A stretch of 15,554 nucleotides of DNA, taken from contig CAXHKQ010000306.1 in assembly GCA_964017145.1 (NCBI GenBank), forward strand, positions 1 through 15,554. The letters run 5' to 3'. A program made the translations under genes and the position numbers. The notes beneath the pieces are model-generated. The model did not search any database and had not been told where the DNA came from. It worked only from the letters and a program-made list of their open reading frames with translations. Below, one piece after another: positions 1 through 8,122 of the stretch (its first letter is position 1; each line of letters begins with the position of its first letter). Origin of the DNA: Agrocybe praecox. Taxonomy: Eukaryota; Basidiomycota; Agaricomycetes; Agaricales; Agrocybaceae.

Positions 1-53
1 TTGTAATGGTGCGGTGCGATCGAGCTTGAGAAGCGCTGAAGGCGAAGCGCGAT

Positions 54-147
54 GATGGCGATGATGGTGATGCTGATGGTGACGGCGATGCGAGAGCGGA
101 GATGGCGATGATGGTGATGCTGATGGTGACGGCGATGCGAGAGCGGA
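54..147 (+). repeat. 47-bp tandem duplication in U3 of the 5' LTR
   Basis: Bases 54-100 and 101-147 are two perfect head-to-tail copies, each starting GATGGCGATGATGG and ending GAGAGCGGA. The unit is itself made of short GATG/GGTGATG steps and is followed by further GAGAACGG repeats to about 215. Tandem units near the U3 start could act as enhancer repeats, but that is inference. Confidence 0.9.
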
Positions 148-599
148 TATGAGCGAGAGCGGAGATGCGAGAACGGCGATGCGAGAACGGAGAAGGGCGA
201 GAGAAGAGATGGACGCGAGCAGCGAGCGTTCTCGAGGACGGAGATGGGGATCGGCGATGGAGATCGGCAAGGTGGAGAGCGTCACTCAGTACTCGGCCCG
301 TGAGATTGTGCGCATCACGTCGAGCCGTGCCGCGACTTATTTTTCGTCGTTTTTTTCGTTGGGCTGAGAAGGGCAACGCCGCCCCCTTGAGCCTCATCCG
401 GGCCTCCGCCCCCCAGTCGCGCGATCGCCAAGTAGTGCCGCCGCGGGCCGCCTGCCTCGCGCTCCGCGACGACAAACCACGGGCGACCACACACGCGCGC
501 GTTCGCGAAGTGCACACCGTCAGTGCCTAACGGGTCGGGCGCCATTTTGTTGTCCTCAGTGTCGTGCTGGCAGGCCACCGTTGGCCCCCAGCCGCACTC

Positions 600-655
600 G
601 CATATACATACACACTCACACACACATACACACACACACACACACACACATACGA
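600..655 (+). repeat. CA-rich microsatellite in the 5' LTR
   Basis: The stretch is an interrupted (CA)n run with TA steps. Looser CA/CATT repeats continue to about 910. The same run, at the same length, lies at 8839-8894 in the other LTR. Confidence 0.9.
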
Positions 656-1175
656 TCATTTACACACGTGCATCAGATACATTCATCGAACTATAGTGCC
701 CTATTCATACATTCATCAGTCACACACACACGCTCTATTGCAATCGCGCATTCATTCGATATACTCGCATACGCAATCACCCACATTCGATCGCGCATTC
801 ATTCGACATTCCTGCATACACAATCCACACATGCGATCCTTTCATTCTCTTCATTCACATTCACATTCACATTCACACACACACATACACATACACCCAC
901 ACATTAACGCGTGCACACATGCAGAGGCAGGAATTATGTTCATGCAATAAATACGATAAAATGATTGAGATTATGTGCGAGTAGGAGGAGAATTGGGACA
1001 TGGTTGGGCATTGAGGTGGATGGTTTGTGTTCGCGTGATGTTTTGTGAGTGTTATAAGTGTTCGGCCGACGAAATAAACCGCAGTCGCGTCACCCACCCC
1101 GACGGCCGCTGATTGCTAGCCGCAAAAATAGGCCGCGAATGCGACTTGCGGGATCTGCTGGCGCTGCCACAGATA

Positions 1176-1185
1176 TGGCGCCCAA
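1176..1185 (+). promoter_or_regulatory. Primer-binding site for tRNA-Lys
   Basis: TGGCGCCCAA starts four bases after the LTR end. It is the complement of the 3' end, including CCA, of insect tRNA-Lys(CTT), compared from memory. Complementarity stops after 10 bases, where AAAATAGGG replaces the expected continuation. This tRNA would prime minus-strand DNA synthesis. The run CGCCCAAAAATAGGGCCG (1179-1196) echoes CGCAAAAATAGGCCG at 1121-1135, inside the LTR end. Confidence 0.8.
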
Positions 1186-1805
1186 AAATAGGGCCGAAAC
1201 GAATTCTTCATGTACACCATCACACACACTTACATAACATCGACAACATCGACATTGCGCGAGTGAGTGACCAGAGATATTGTGAAGGTGGCATGCCCGC
1301 CGCATACGTCCCTGGACAAACACCAACACCGATACGCAGAACGTAGTGGGACGTCCGCTGCGTTGCGTAATATACGCAAGGACAATTGGTCGCAATCATC
1401 GAGTGTACGGCCAGTATCGCGTGTGGAAGGTCCGCGCCGATAGGACGCTGCTCAGTGTGTGTTAGAGCGATCTGCAGGAGTGCTCGGTGTCGTAGACGCC
1501 GCCTCGCGATCGTCCGAACGAATGCGACGGGAGAAGAGTGCGAACATAAACAATCCACTGGCATGTAAGCCCCAACCAACCCAACCAACTATCACCAACA
1601 CATACCAACACATACCTATATACAAACATACTCATGCAGACATTCGACCAACTACAACACATATAAACATCTACGTGCGAATCAAAACAATCGACAACGA
1701 CAACGACATCGACTCCAGTACAACGTTCATCTTTAACATCATCAACTCAACTTTAACTCATCTCTAATTCATCTATAACCTACACCGAGCTCGGAAAGCG
1801 CAAGC
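1186..1805 (+). other. Retrotransposon 5' leader, with two G-free stretches
   Basis: This is the untranslated stretch between the primer-binding site and gag. Short ATGs occur (for example 1210, 1291, 1521, 1562), so ribosomes scanning from the cap would meet several before gag. From 1570 to 1786 the + strand is almost without G: there is no G in 1570-1635 or in 1726-1786. This gives an A/C-rich and presumably unstructured run just before gag. No conserved open frame was recognised. The packaging signal presumably lies in this region, but I cannot point to it. Confidence 0.75.
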
Positions 1806-4031
1806 ATGGCGTCAAATGCGGACGCGACCGGCCTCGCGGACACCGGCTGTAGCGACACACAAGGCGCTGTCGGAGGCGCGGATATAGCGTCGGCAGAGGT
1901 GGTTGCATGCAACCCGCGACACCTCAGCAAGGAGGAGCTTGCGGTCGAAGCGGCCGTGCGGAATGTGCAAGGTAGGACGCATGAAGTTGTCGATTATCTC
2001 GCGAAGGCTATGTACAACGAAGCCGCGGGGCAAAGCAAGCGCCCCGATGCGATGCACAACTGCGATATTGGCGCTGAGATGTTGGAATGTCGTAAGCTGG
2101 CGGCTGCTGTGCTGGTAAGCATGCAGGACATTGTCAACAATCCTACCTGGGCTGCTGCCGATGAGATGCGATCTCACCTCATCCACCTCGAGAGTCGAGT
2201 GATGCGTCTCGGCTGTGCTCAACCTCAAAACGCGGAGATCATGCGTTTAGGCCAAGAGGTTCGCACACACGTGAATGACGCGATTCGACTGCGTCTGTAT
2301 CTGGCAAGCAAGTTGGGGTCTCCGTCGAAGTCCGCCACAGGTACGATCCCCAAGATACATGGGTCTAGTGTCGCAGCAGGTGACTACCGTCCGCTCCCTC
2401 CCCTCGACCAACCGCCACCTGGCTACCGCTCTGAACAGTCTGCGCGTCCGCAATCAAGCGCATCCAGTGTTGGTTCATTGCTCAATCTGCTGGAGCACCA
2501 GCCGACACAGCAACAGCAGATCCAGCCCAATCGTCCGCAGAGTACCATGCCTGAGCAGCAACAACAGCAGCAGCCGCAGCAAACTCGACCAGATCTGCCC
2601 CCACAGTATCCTCAGCAGGAGTGGCTGATGCAGATGTTGTTGGGCCAACCAGTAGCAGCCCAACCTCCGCAAGTTCCGTATCCGCCGAACATCGATTATA
2701 TGTTCCCGCCTGGTCGCAACGTCAATCCGTTTCCTGCTCCATCGGAGCCGGTTAACGCTGCTCAGATTCATCGGGCTGATGCGGCAGTCCGCGACGTCGG
2801 CCGGCGTCCTGCCAGTCAGTTAATGGGGCGATGGTCGTTCAAGTTTTCGGGAAGTGGAGGGGCGAAAGACCTTACGGCGGACGAATTCATGTTTCGGGTC
2901 GAGGACATGGCACTTTCCAGCAATGTGCGGAACAATGAAATGGTTGGGTGCTTTCATGTTCTGCTGACTGACCGAGCGGAAGAATGGTTTTGGGGATTCC
3001 GGCGCAAGCAGCGCGAAGCGACATGGGCACAGTTCCGAGAGGCGTTTGTTGCCAAGTTCGGAAGTCGCGATACAGATCCGGAGATTCTATCCGTGATGGC
3101 GCAGCGAGTGCAACGTTCGGACGAACGATTTGACGACTTTTGTCGAGCGGTCGAGTCAATGTCGTTCCGTCTCAGTGTCGCCCTGCCGGAAGTTCGCCTG
3201 GTTCGCTTGCTAATGGCGAACGCTGACCCGTTCCTGAGGAAGATCCTGCAGGCGCACGACGTTAGGACCGTAGATCAGCTGCAAGAGGAGTGCGCTCGCT
3301 ACGAGGATCTGTGGATCAAGCAGGGGGTTTGGCCCAGGCCTAAGGAACGCGCCACACGTAATGTCAGCGAGATCTGTGAGGTGACGGGGCTCGGAGGATC
3401 AGAGTCTGAGGTTCTCGATCCGGTCCCAATCCAGCAGCAGCTGTCAGTCCCGACGCTGCCACCACAGACCCTGCCGTTCCAGATGCCGTTCGCCCAAGCT
3501 CCATTCGCTCAATCGCCGTTCGCCCAGCTGAACCAACCGTACTGTGCCCAATCAACCATACCGCAACTTCCACCACTAGCAGCCCAGCCTCAGCTGTTCC
3601 AGCAACAGTCGACGCAACCGTTCTTCCATCCGCAACTGGCAGCAATGCAGTGGCCACTGCAAATGCCACCGCAGTTCGCAGCTGGGCCTGATCAGATGCC
3701 AGATCAACAGCAGGAGTGGTACCCTGCCATCGATGCGCTGGGTCAGTCCAGGCCGACCGAGTATCTGTGCTGGAACTGTGACGAGAAGGGGCACACGCAC
3801 CACGACTGTCTGGTCGCGACACGTAATGTTTTCTGTTACGGATGCGGTGCGAAGAACACGTACAGACCGCAGTGCCCCAGATGCGCGGTAAACTCGAAGC
3901 GGAGGGGAGCCAGCGGTCCCTCTCACTCCGCCAATCAGTTCAGCAGGCCGAATCAGCCATCGCAGGGCGCGTCGCAAGTCATTCCGCCCCAGCAACAGCA
4001 GAACCAACAGCAGATCCAGAGGCGTCAATAG
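1806..4031 (+). CDS. gag: Gag polyprotein (capsid/nucleocapsid)
   Basis: The 741-residue structural protein forms the cytoplasmic particle and binds the element RNA. The start is ATG 1806, with A at -3 and G at +4. Residues 1-170 are mostly predicted-helical and unlike anything I can name. Residues 190-335 are rich in Gln and Pro. Residues about 340-505 fit the retrotransposon Gag capsid domain (WSFKFSG, then a helical region with AEEWFWGF and a QRVQRSDERFDDF-type segment). Residues 550-650 are again Gln/Pro-rich with PFAQ repeats. A CX2CX4HX4C zinc knuckle sits at C655, C658, H663, C668. A second one at C677, C680, C690 has T685 where His is expected, followed by C693. The frame is intact to TAG 4029-4031. 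It overlaps pol by about 205 bases, so Pol is presumably made by -1 frameshifting near the end of gag. Confidence 0.95.
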   Translation: MASNADATGLADTGCSDTQGAVGGADIASAEVVACNPRHLSKEELAVEAAVRNVQGRTHEVVDYLAKAMYNEAAGQSKRPDAMHNCDIGAEMLECRKLAAAVLVSMQDIVNNPTWAAADEMRSHLIHLESRVMRLGCAQPQNAEIMRLGQEVRTHVNDAIRLRLYLASKLGSPSKSATGTIPKIHGSSVAAGDYRPLPPLDQPPPGYRSEQSARPQSSASSVGSLLNLLEHQPTQQQQIQPNRPQSTMPEQQQQQQPQQTRPDLPPQYPQQEWLMQMLLGQPVAAQPPQVPYPPNIDYMFPPGRNVNPFPAPSEPVNAAQIHRADAAVRDVGRRPASQLMGRWSFKFSGSGGAKDLTADEFMFRVEDMALSSNVRNNEMVGCFHVLLTDRAEEWFWGFRRKQREATWAQFREAFVAKFGSRDTDPEILSVMAQRVQRSDERFDDFCRAVESMSFRLSVALPEVRLVRLLMANADPFLRKILQAHDVRTVDQLQEECARYEDLWIKQGVWPRPKERATRNVSEICEVTGLGGSESEVLDPVPIQQQLSVPTLPPQTLPFQMPFAQAPFAQSPFAQLNQPYCAQSTIPQLPPLAAQPQLFQQQSTQPFFHPQLAAMQWPLQMPPQFAAGPDQMPDQQQEWYPAIDALGQSRPTEYLCWNCDEKGHTHHDCLVATRNVFCYGCGAKNTYRPQCPRCAVNSKRRGASGPSHSANQFSRPNQPSQGASQVIPPQQQQNQQQIQRRQ

Positions 4032-6373
4032 GAGCGATATCGTTCCTACACCCTCTTGCTGACAACAACACCGAACGTGACAATGAAGGAGAAAAGGCAC
4101 CGATAGCGATTATGACGCGCCCGACGAAGCGAAAGGCGGAACCAACCATGCTGGAAGAGCTGTACGCTATGCTGCCGATCCCCCGTGGACAGCCTTCTCA
4201 GCTTTGGAAGGTGGCCAAACTGACGAGAAGGATTGTCAGAGCGGCTACGGTGAATGAGGTTTCAACATGCGAGGACGAGCGACCGTTCGCACTCATCACG
4301 ATCAATGGCGAGGAGGTCAGAGGCCTTCTTGACAGCGGAGCGTCGATTAGCTGCTTGGGCCGCGAAGCCTGGCGGACGTTGGAGCGGCTGAAAGTGGCTC
4401 CAAAGGCATTCCGGAGCTGGTTGGCAACCGCTTCGGGCGATGGGCAGAAGATTGAGGGGTTTGCGGACGTCATCATTCGGTATGCTGGACAGGAGAAGAC
4501 CATCAGACTCTTCGTGGTCCCATCATTGACGCAGACGTTGTACCTGGGCGTGGACTTCTGGAAGGCATTCGGGCTCCTGCCCTTGCGAGTGGCCGAGGAA
4601 GTGGAGGCTCCACCCGAATGCCAACCCAACCGCCATGTGCTTAACCCGAAGCAGCAGACAATCCTCGATGGCATCATCCGACAGTTCCCCTCGACCTCAG
4701 ATGGAACCCTTGGCCTGACTTCGCTCCTCACCCATTCCATCGACACCAGCAACGCGATGCCGATCAAGCAGCGTCATTACCCAATCTCACCAGCGGTTCA
4801 GGCATTGATGTTCGCTGAGCTGGACCGCATGCTGAGTCTGGGCGTCATCGAAACAAGCCAGAGTCCTTGGAACTCGCCGATCACTATGGTGAGAAAGGCC
4901 AACGGCAAGGTTCGTCTATGTCTAGACGCTAGATCCCTCAACGGCGTGACAAAAAAGGACGCGTACCCGACGCCGACCATCGAAGGAGTGCTGTCCAGGC
5001 TGAAGGACACCCAGTTCATCTCGTCGATCGACCTCAAGGACGCCTTCTGGCAGATCGAGTTGGCTGAGGGGTCGAGAGAGAAAACGGCATTCACGGTCCC
5101 AGGACGCCCCCACTACCAGTTCCGGCGCATGCCCTTCGGCCTCTGCAACTCTGGGCAGAGCATGTGTCGGCTGATGGATCTGGCAATTCCTGCCCACCTC
5201 CGAGAGTTCGTCTTCGTCTACATTGACGATTTGTTGGTGGTGTCTGAGGACCTCGAGACGCATCTGGATCGACTTCGACAGGTAGCTGACGGGCTACGGA
5301 ACGCGAACCTGACGATCAACGTGGACAAGTCGAAGTTTCTGATGCGGTCCATCAAATATCTGGGCCATATTGTCGGCGAAGGGTGTATCCGTCCGGATCC
5401 AGGACGCGTCCAGGACATTTTGGACTACCCCGTGCCCAAGACTGTGCGACAGATCCGTAGGTTCCTCGGGATGTCAGGTCACTACAGGAGGTTCTTGTCA
5501 AACTACTCCGCGGTAGCAGCCCCGCTGACTGATCGAGTGAAAGCGGACAACAAGTTCACGTGGACACCAGAGGCCCAATCCGCATTCGAGAAGCTGAAGG
5601 AGATGTTGACAACTGCGCCCTTGCTCACACATCCAGACTTTACACGACCGTTCGTCATCCAATGCGACGCGTCAGCGACAGGTGTGGGGTCGGTTCTTTA
5701 CCAGCTGGACGACGATGGGAATGAACGGCCGATTGCGTTCATGTCCAAAAAGCTGAACACTGCGCAGCGGAACTACAGTGTCACGGAGCTGGAGTGTTAC
5801 GCTGCAGTGCTGAGCGTGAAGCGGTTTCGAGGGTATGTGGAAGGGATGCCTTTTACGATCATCACTGACCACGCCAGTCTCAAATGGCTGATGCAACAGA
5901 GGGACCTGGCTGGCAGATTGGCGCGCTGGAGCTTGAAACTGCAAGGCTTCGACTTCACCATTGAGCACCGCAAGGGGTCAGAGAACGTGGTCCCCGACGC
6001 GTTGTCCCGAGTCAACTCCGACGAGCTGCACTTCGCAGCTGTTGAAGCCGGTGCCATGGTGTCAGACATTGACTTGGAGTCACCATCCTTCGAGAGCGAG
6101 GAGTACACCGAACTGCGTTCCACCGTTGAGACCAACCAACATCGACTTCCAGACGTCCGGATTGTGGACGGGAAGGTGTACAAGCGTATGGAGTTCAGCT
6201 CTGGGGACATACAGCTTGACTCGACGATCTGGAAGCTGTGGATTCCGGAAGGCATGAGGAATGGCCTGATCGAAGCTGCTCATCAACCACCGATGATGTC
6301 GCATGTTGGAGTTGCGAAAACGGTGGAGAGGCGGGCTGCGCCGCTACTGCTACTGGCCTGGCTTGACGACTGA
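3827..6373 (+). CDS. pol: Pol polyprotein: protease, reverse transcriptase, RNase H, start of integrase
   Basis: The frame opens after TAA 3824-3826 and lies -1 to gag. The first ATG is 3842 (residue 1 here), but expression most likely comes from frameshifting. The aspartic protease has LLDSGAS, catalytic D164. Reverse transcriptase (about 305-480) has D362 in LDARSLN and YIDD at 460-463. RNase H has D609 in QCDAS, E649 in TELE and D676 in ITDHAS. The integrase zinc-binding domain begins with H814 and H821. The frame then breaks: near 6325-6340 it leaves the integrase frame and reaches a stop at 6371-6373, before the two zinc cysteines. Those cysteines and the catalytic core lie one base out of frame in the next entry. 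One extra base in a G-rich run would explain this. Such a break could inactivate the element, or be an assembly indel like those separating the LTRs. Confidence 0.95.
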   Translation, partial: CFLLRMRCEEHVQTAVPQMRGKLEAEGSQRSLSLRQSVQQAESAIAGRVASHSAPATAEPTADPEASIGAISFLHPLADNNTERDNEGEKAPIAIMTRPTKRKAEPTMLEELYAMLPIPRGQPSQLWKVAKLTRRIVRAATVNEVSTCEDERPFALITINGEEVRGLLDSGASISCLGREAWRTLERLKVAPKAFRSWLATASGDGQKIEGFADVIIRYAGQEKTIRLFVVPSLTQTLYLGVDFWKAFGLLPLRVAEEVEAPPECQPNRHVLNPKQQTILDGIIRQFPSTSDGTLGLTSLLTHSIDTSNAMPIKQRHYPISPAVQALMFAELDRMLSLGVIETSQSPWNSPITMVRKANGKVRLCLDARSLNGVTKKDAYPTPTIEGVLSRLKDTQFISSIDLKDAFWQIELAEGSREKTAFTVPGRPHYQFRRMPFGLCNSGQSMCRLMDLAIPAHLREFVFVYIDDLLVVSEDLETHLDRLRQVADGLRNANLTINVDKSKFLMRSIKYLGHIVGEGCIRPDPGRVQDILDYPVPKTVRQIRRFLGMSGHYRRFLSNYSAVAAPLTDRVKADNKFTWTPEAQSAFEKLKEMLTTAPLLTHPDFTRPFVIQCDASATGVGSVLYQLDDDGNERPIAFMSKKLNTAQRNYSVTELECYAAVLSVKRFRGYVEGMPFTIITDHASLKWLMQQRDLAGRLARWSLKLQGFDFTIEHRKGSENVVPDALSRVNSDELHFAAVEAGAMVSDIDLESPSFESEEYTELRSTVETNQHRLPDVRIVDGKVYKRMEFSSGDIQLDSTIWKLWIPEGMRNGLIEAAHQPPMMSHVGVAKTVERRAAPLLLLAWLDD

Positions 6374-7316
6374 TGTGAGGAAGATGATAGGCAATTGTAC
6401 CACCTGCGGGGAGACAAAGGCGCCGAACTGTACCCTGCGTCCGCCAATGGGGCAACAGATCAACACTGAGAGGCCCTTCCAGTTCATTTATACTGATCTG
6501 CTCGGCCCCTACCCACGGTCTAAACATGGAAACACGAACATCCTGGTGGTCCTTGACAAGTTCTCGAAGTTCGTGTTGTTGCAGCCACTTCGACGAGCAA
6601 CAGCGAAGGAGGTCGTCGACTTTTTGGAGCAGCGGGTGATCCAAATGTTCGGGGTCCCTGAGGTGGTGTACTCAGACAACGGGGTGCAATATAAGTCGAA
6701 GGAGTTCGCTGGGCTGCTGAAGACGTACGGAATCAAGCACTTGACATCTGCAACGCACGCACCGCAAGCTAACGCCTCAGAACGGGCCAATCGATCAATC
6801 CTGGCGGCTATCAGGTCCTATATCAACGACGACCAGAAGAATTGGGATGAGAACCTGCAGGCGATCGCTAGCGCGCTCCGTAGTGCCAGTCATAGCTCGA
6901 CCAAATGCTCGCCCTACTACAGCCTGTTTGGCCAGCACATGGTGCAACACGGCAGCACCTACAAGTTGTTGAGGGCTCTCCAAGGATTGTCGGCAGGAGA
7001 AATGGAGGTGCTACCAGCTGCTGAGTTCCGAGATATGCTGCACGACGACATCCAACGAAATCTGCAGTCTGCTCATGGCCGTCACGAGAGGGCCTACAAC
7101 ATGCGCAGCAAGGAAGTGGTGTTCAAACCGGGCCAAGAAGTGTACCGCCGAAACTTTGCGCAAAGTGATTTCGCCAAAGGCTTCAATGCCAAGTTGGGTA
7201 GGCCCTGGTTGAAAGCTCGGATTGTGAGGCGCATAGGGACGGCAATGTACGAGCTAGAGGACTTGGCGGGGAAAGCGTTGTCCTTACCTTACCATGCGAA
7301 AGACCTGAAGGCGTAG
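6303..7316 (+). CDS. pol: Pol, displaced part: integrase zinc-finger end, core and C-terminal domain
   Basis: This open frame, +1 to the upstream pol frame, carries the rest of integrase. ATG 6303 is not a real start: it falls within the shared zinc-finger region, and residues before about 12 are out-of-frame reading. Numbered from 6303, the zinc cysteines are C32 and C35 (NCTTC). The DDE core residues are D65 in YTDLLGPY, D125 in YSDNG and E160 in NASERANR. The last gap is 34 residues, one less than the usual 35. The C-terminal part (about 275-337) has a VYRRNF...KGFNAKLG...YELED pattern typical of insect Ty3/gypsy integrases, ending in HAKDLKA before TAG 7314-7316. No chromodomain is seen. 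Integrase inserts the cDNA into host DNA. Apart from the junction with upstream pol the frame is intact. Confidence 0.93.
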   Translation: MLELRKRWRGGLRRYCYWPGLTTDVRKMIGNCTTCGETKAPNCTLRPPMGQQINTERPFQFIYTDLLGPYPRSKHGNTNILVVLDKFSKFVLLQPLRRATAKEVVDFLEQRVIQMFGVPEVVYSDNGVQYKSKEFAGLLKTYGIKHLTSATHAPQANASERANRSILAAIRSYINDDQKNWDENLQAIASALRSASHSSTKCSPYYSLFGQHMVQHGSTYKLLRALQGLSAGEMEVLPAAEFRDMLHDDIQRNLQSAHGRHERAYNMRSKEVVFKPGQEVYRRNFAQSDFAKGFNAKLGRPWLKARIVRRIGTAMYELEDLAGKALSLPYHAKDLKA

Positions 7317-8122
7317 AAGCGGACGACGAGCTTGCGAGCTTTCGACGCTGCCCCAACGGCGCTCAGCTTCCACCCATCCAGCCGCCAACAACACCACAGA
7401 GCTTTCGACGCTGTCCCCATCGGCGCTCAGCTTCCACCCACCAAGCCGCCAACAACACCACAGAGCTTTCGACGCTGTCCCCATCGGCGCTCAGCTTCCA
7501 CCCATCCAGCCGCCAACAACACAACAGAGCTTTTGACGCTGCCCACATCGGCGTTCAGCTTCCGTCCATCCAGCCTTCGTCAACGCCGAGCTTTCGGTGG
7601 CGTTGGTCCTCAGTCACAACCACCACCGTCGCTGACGATGAGCTTTTACTCCAGACGACGCTGACACCTCCAAGCTTTCGTCGCTGCCGACGTTGACGCC
7701 GAGCGTCCGGCCATGCAGTTCCGACAACGCCAAGCTTTCATCTGCAGCAGTCGACAACGCCGATCTTCACTTGTGCGACAATCAACGACGCCTGAGCATT
7801 CGGTACCGTCGTTGCCACCAGCTTTCGTTCCCGTTGCCGCCGACGACGCCCAGCAGCCGACGCCGACAGGGCCGAAAAGCTTCTGTAGTTGGCACGCTAT
7901 CACTCCGAACCGTCATCACACTCGTCGACGTCAATGCCAAGCTTCCCACAAGTCCACCTCGAAGCGCGTGAAAACGAGAACGCCCCTATGTCGCTGGCCG
8001 ACGGCGCTAACAGCGCGCCCGACCGTCAGCTGGACTGGTCCATTCGAACTTCGAGACATCCGTCAACCCCCAGTCCATGTTCACCGACATTTACCCTCCA
8101 CGAGCAACAGTCCTCCGTCAAA
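7317..8122 (+). other. Non-coding 3' region of the retrotransposon, no env
   Basis: The region between pol and the tRNA-like relic has no convincing coding frame. The open frames over it simply read through the tandem array. It lacks a signal peptide, membrane segment or any envelope-like pattern. Its main content is the repeat array at 7336-7947 listed separately. Confidence 0.8.
7336..7947 (+). repeat. Decaying ~63-bp tandem array marked by AGCTTTCG
   Basis: Four clear units start with GAGCTTT at 7336, 7399, 7463 and 7527 (spacings 63, 64, 64, then 61 to 7588). They share CGACGCTG, CGGCGCTCAGCTTCCACC and CATCCAGCCGCCAACAAC segments. After 7588 the units lose similarity, but the AGCTT core recurs at 7641, 7673, 7733, 7820, 7878 and 7940, each time in a (C/A)AGCTT(T/C) setting. 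The gradient from fresh to degenerate units suggests expansion at the pol-proximal end. The function is unknown. Confidence 0.85.

Larger units (their letters stand above)
2..1171 (+). repeat. 5' long terminal repeat
   Basis: This is a 1170-bp direct copy of 8241-9411. I found only three differences: a run of three C against two (297-299 vs 8536-8537), seven T against eight (350-356 vs 8588-8595), and a missing G near 1121. No substitution was seen by eye. Even the CA microsatellite has the same length in both copies. In order it holds a 47-bp tandem duplication, a purine-rich GATG/GAGCG tract, a CpG-rich block (about 370-560), a CA-rich block (about 600-910) and two AATAAA signals (946, 1073). 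Initiator-like TCAGT occurs at 286, 520, 556 and 716, but none has a convincing TATA or DPE partner, so the start of R is not defined. His/Thr-rich open frames across the CA block are composition artefacts. Confidence 0.95.

Noticed and set aside
564..950. Open frames rich in His, Thr and Tyr in both LTRs (also near 8803-9189)
   Set aside because: They only read through the CA microsatellite and related CATT repeats; all frames and both strands stay open there because of composition.
6303..6373. Programmed frameshift within integrase
   Set aside because: The shift is +1 in the middle of one folded domain, with no stimulatory signal seen; mutation or assembly error is simpler.
7336..7590. CRISPR-like array
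   Set aside because: The whole 61-64-bp unit repeats head to tail, with no unique spacers, in a eukaryotic retrotransposon.
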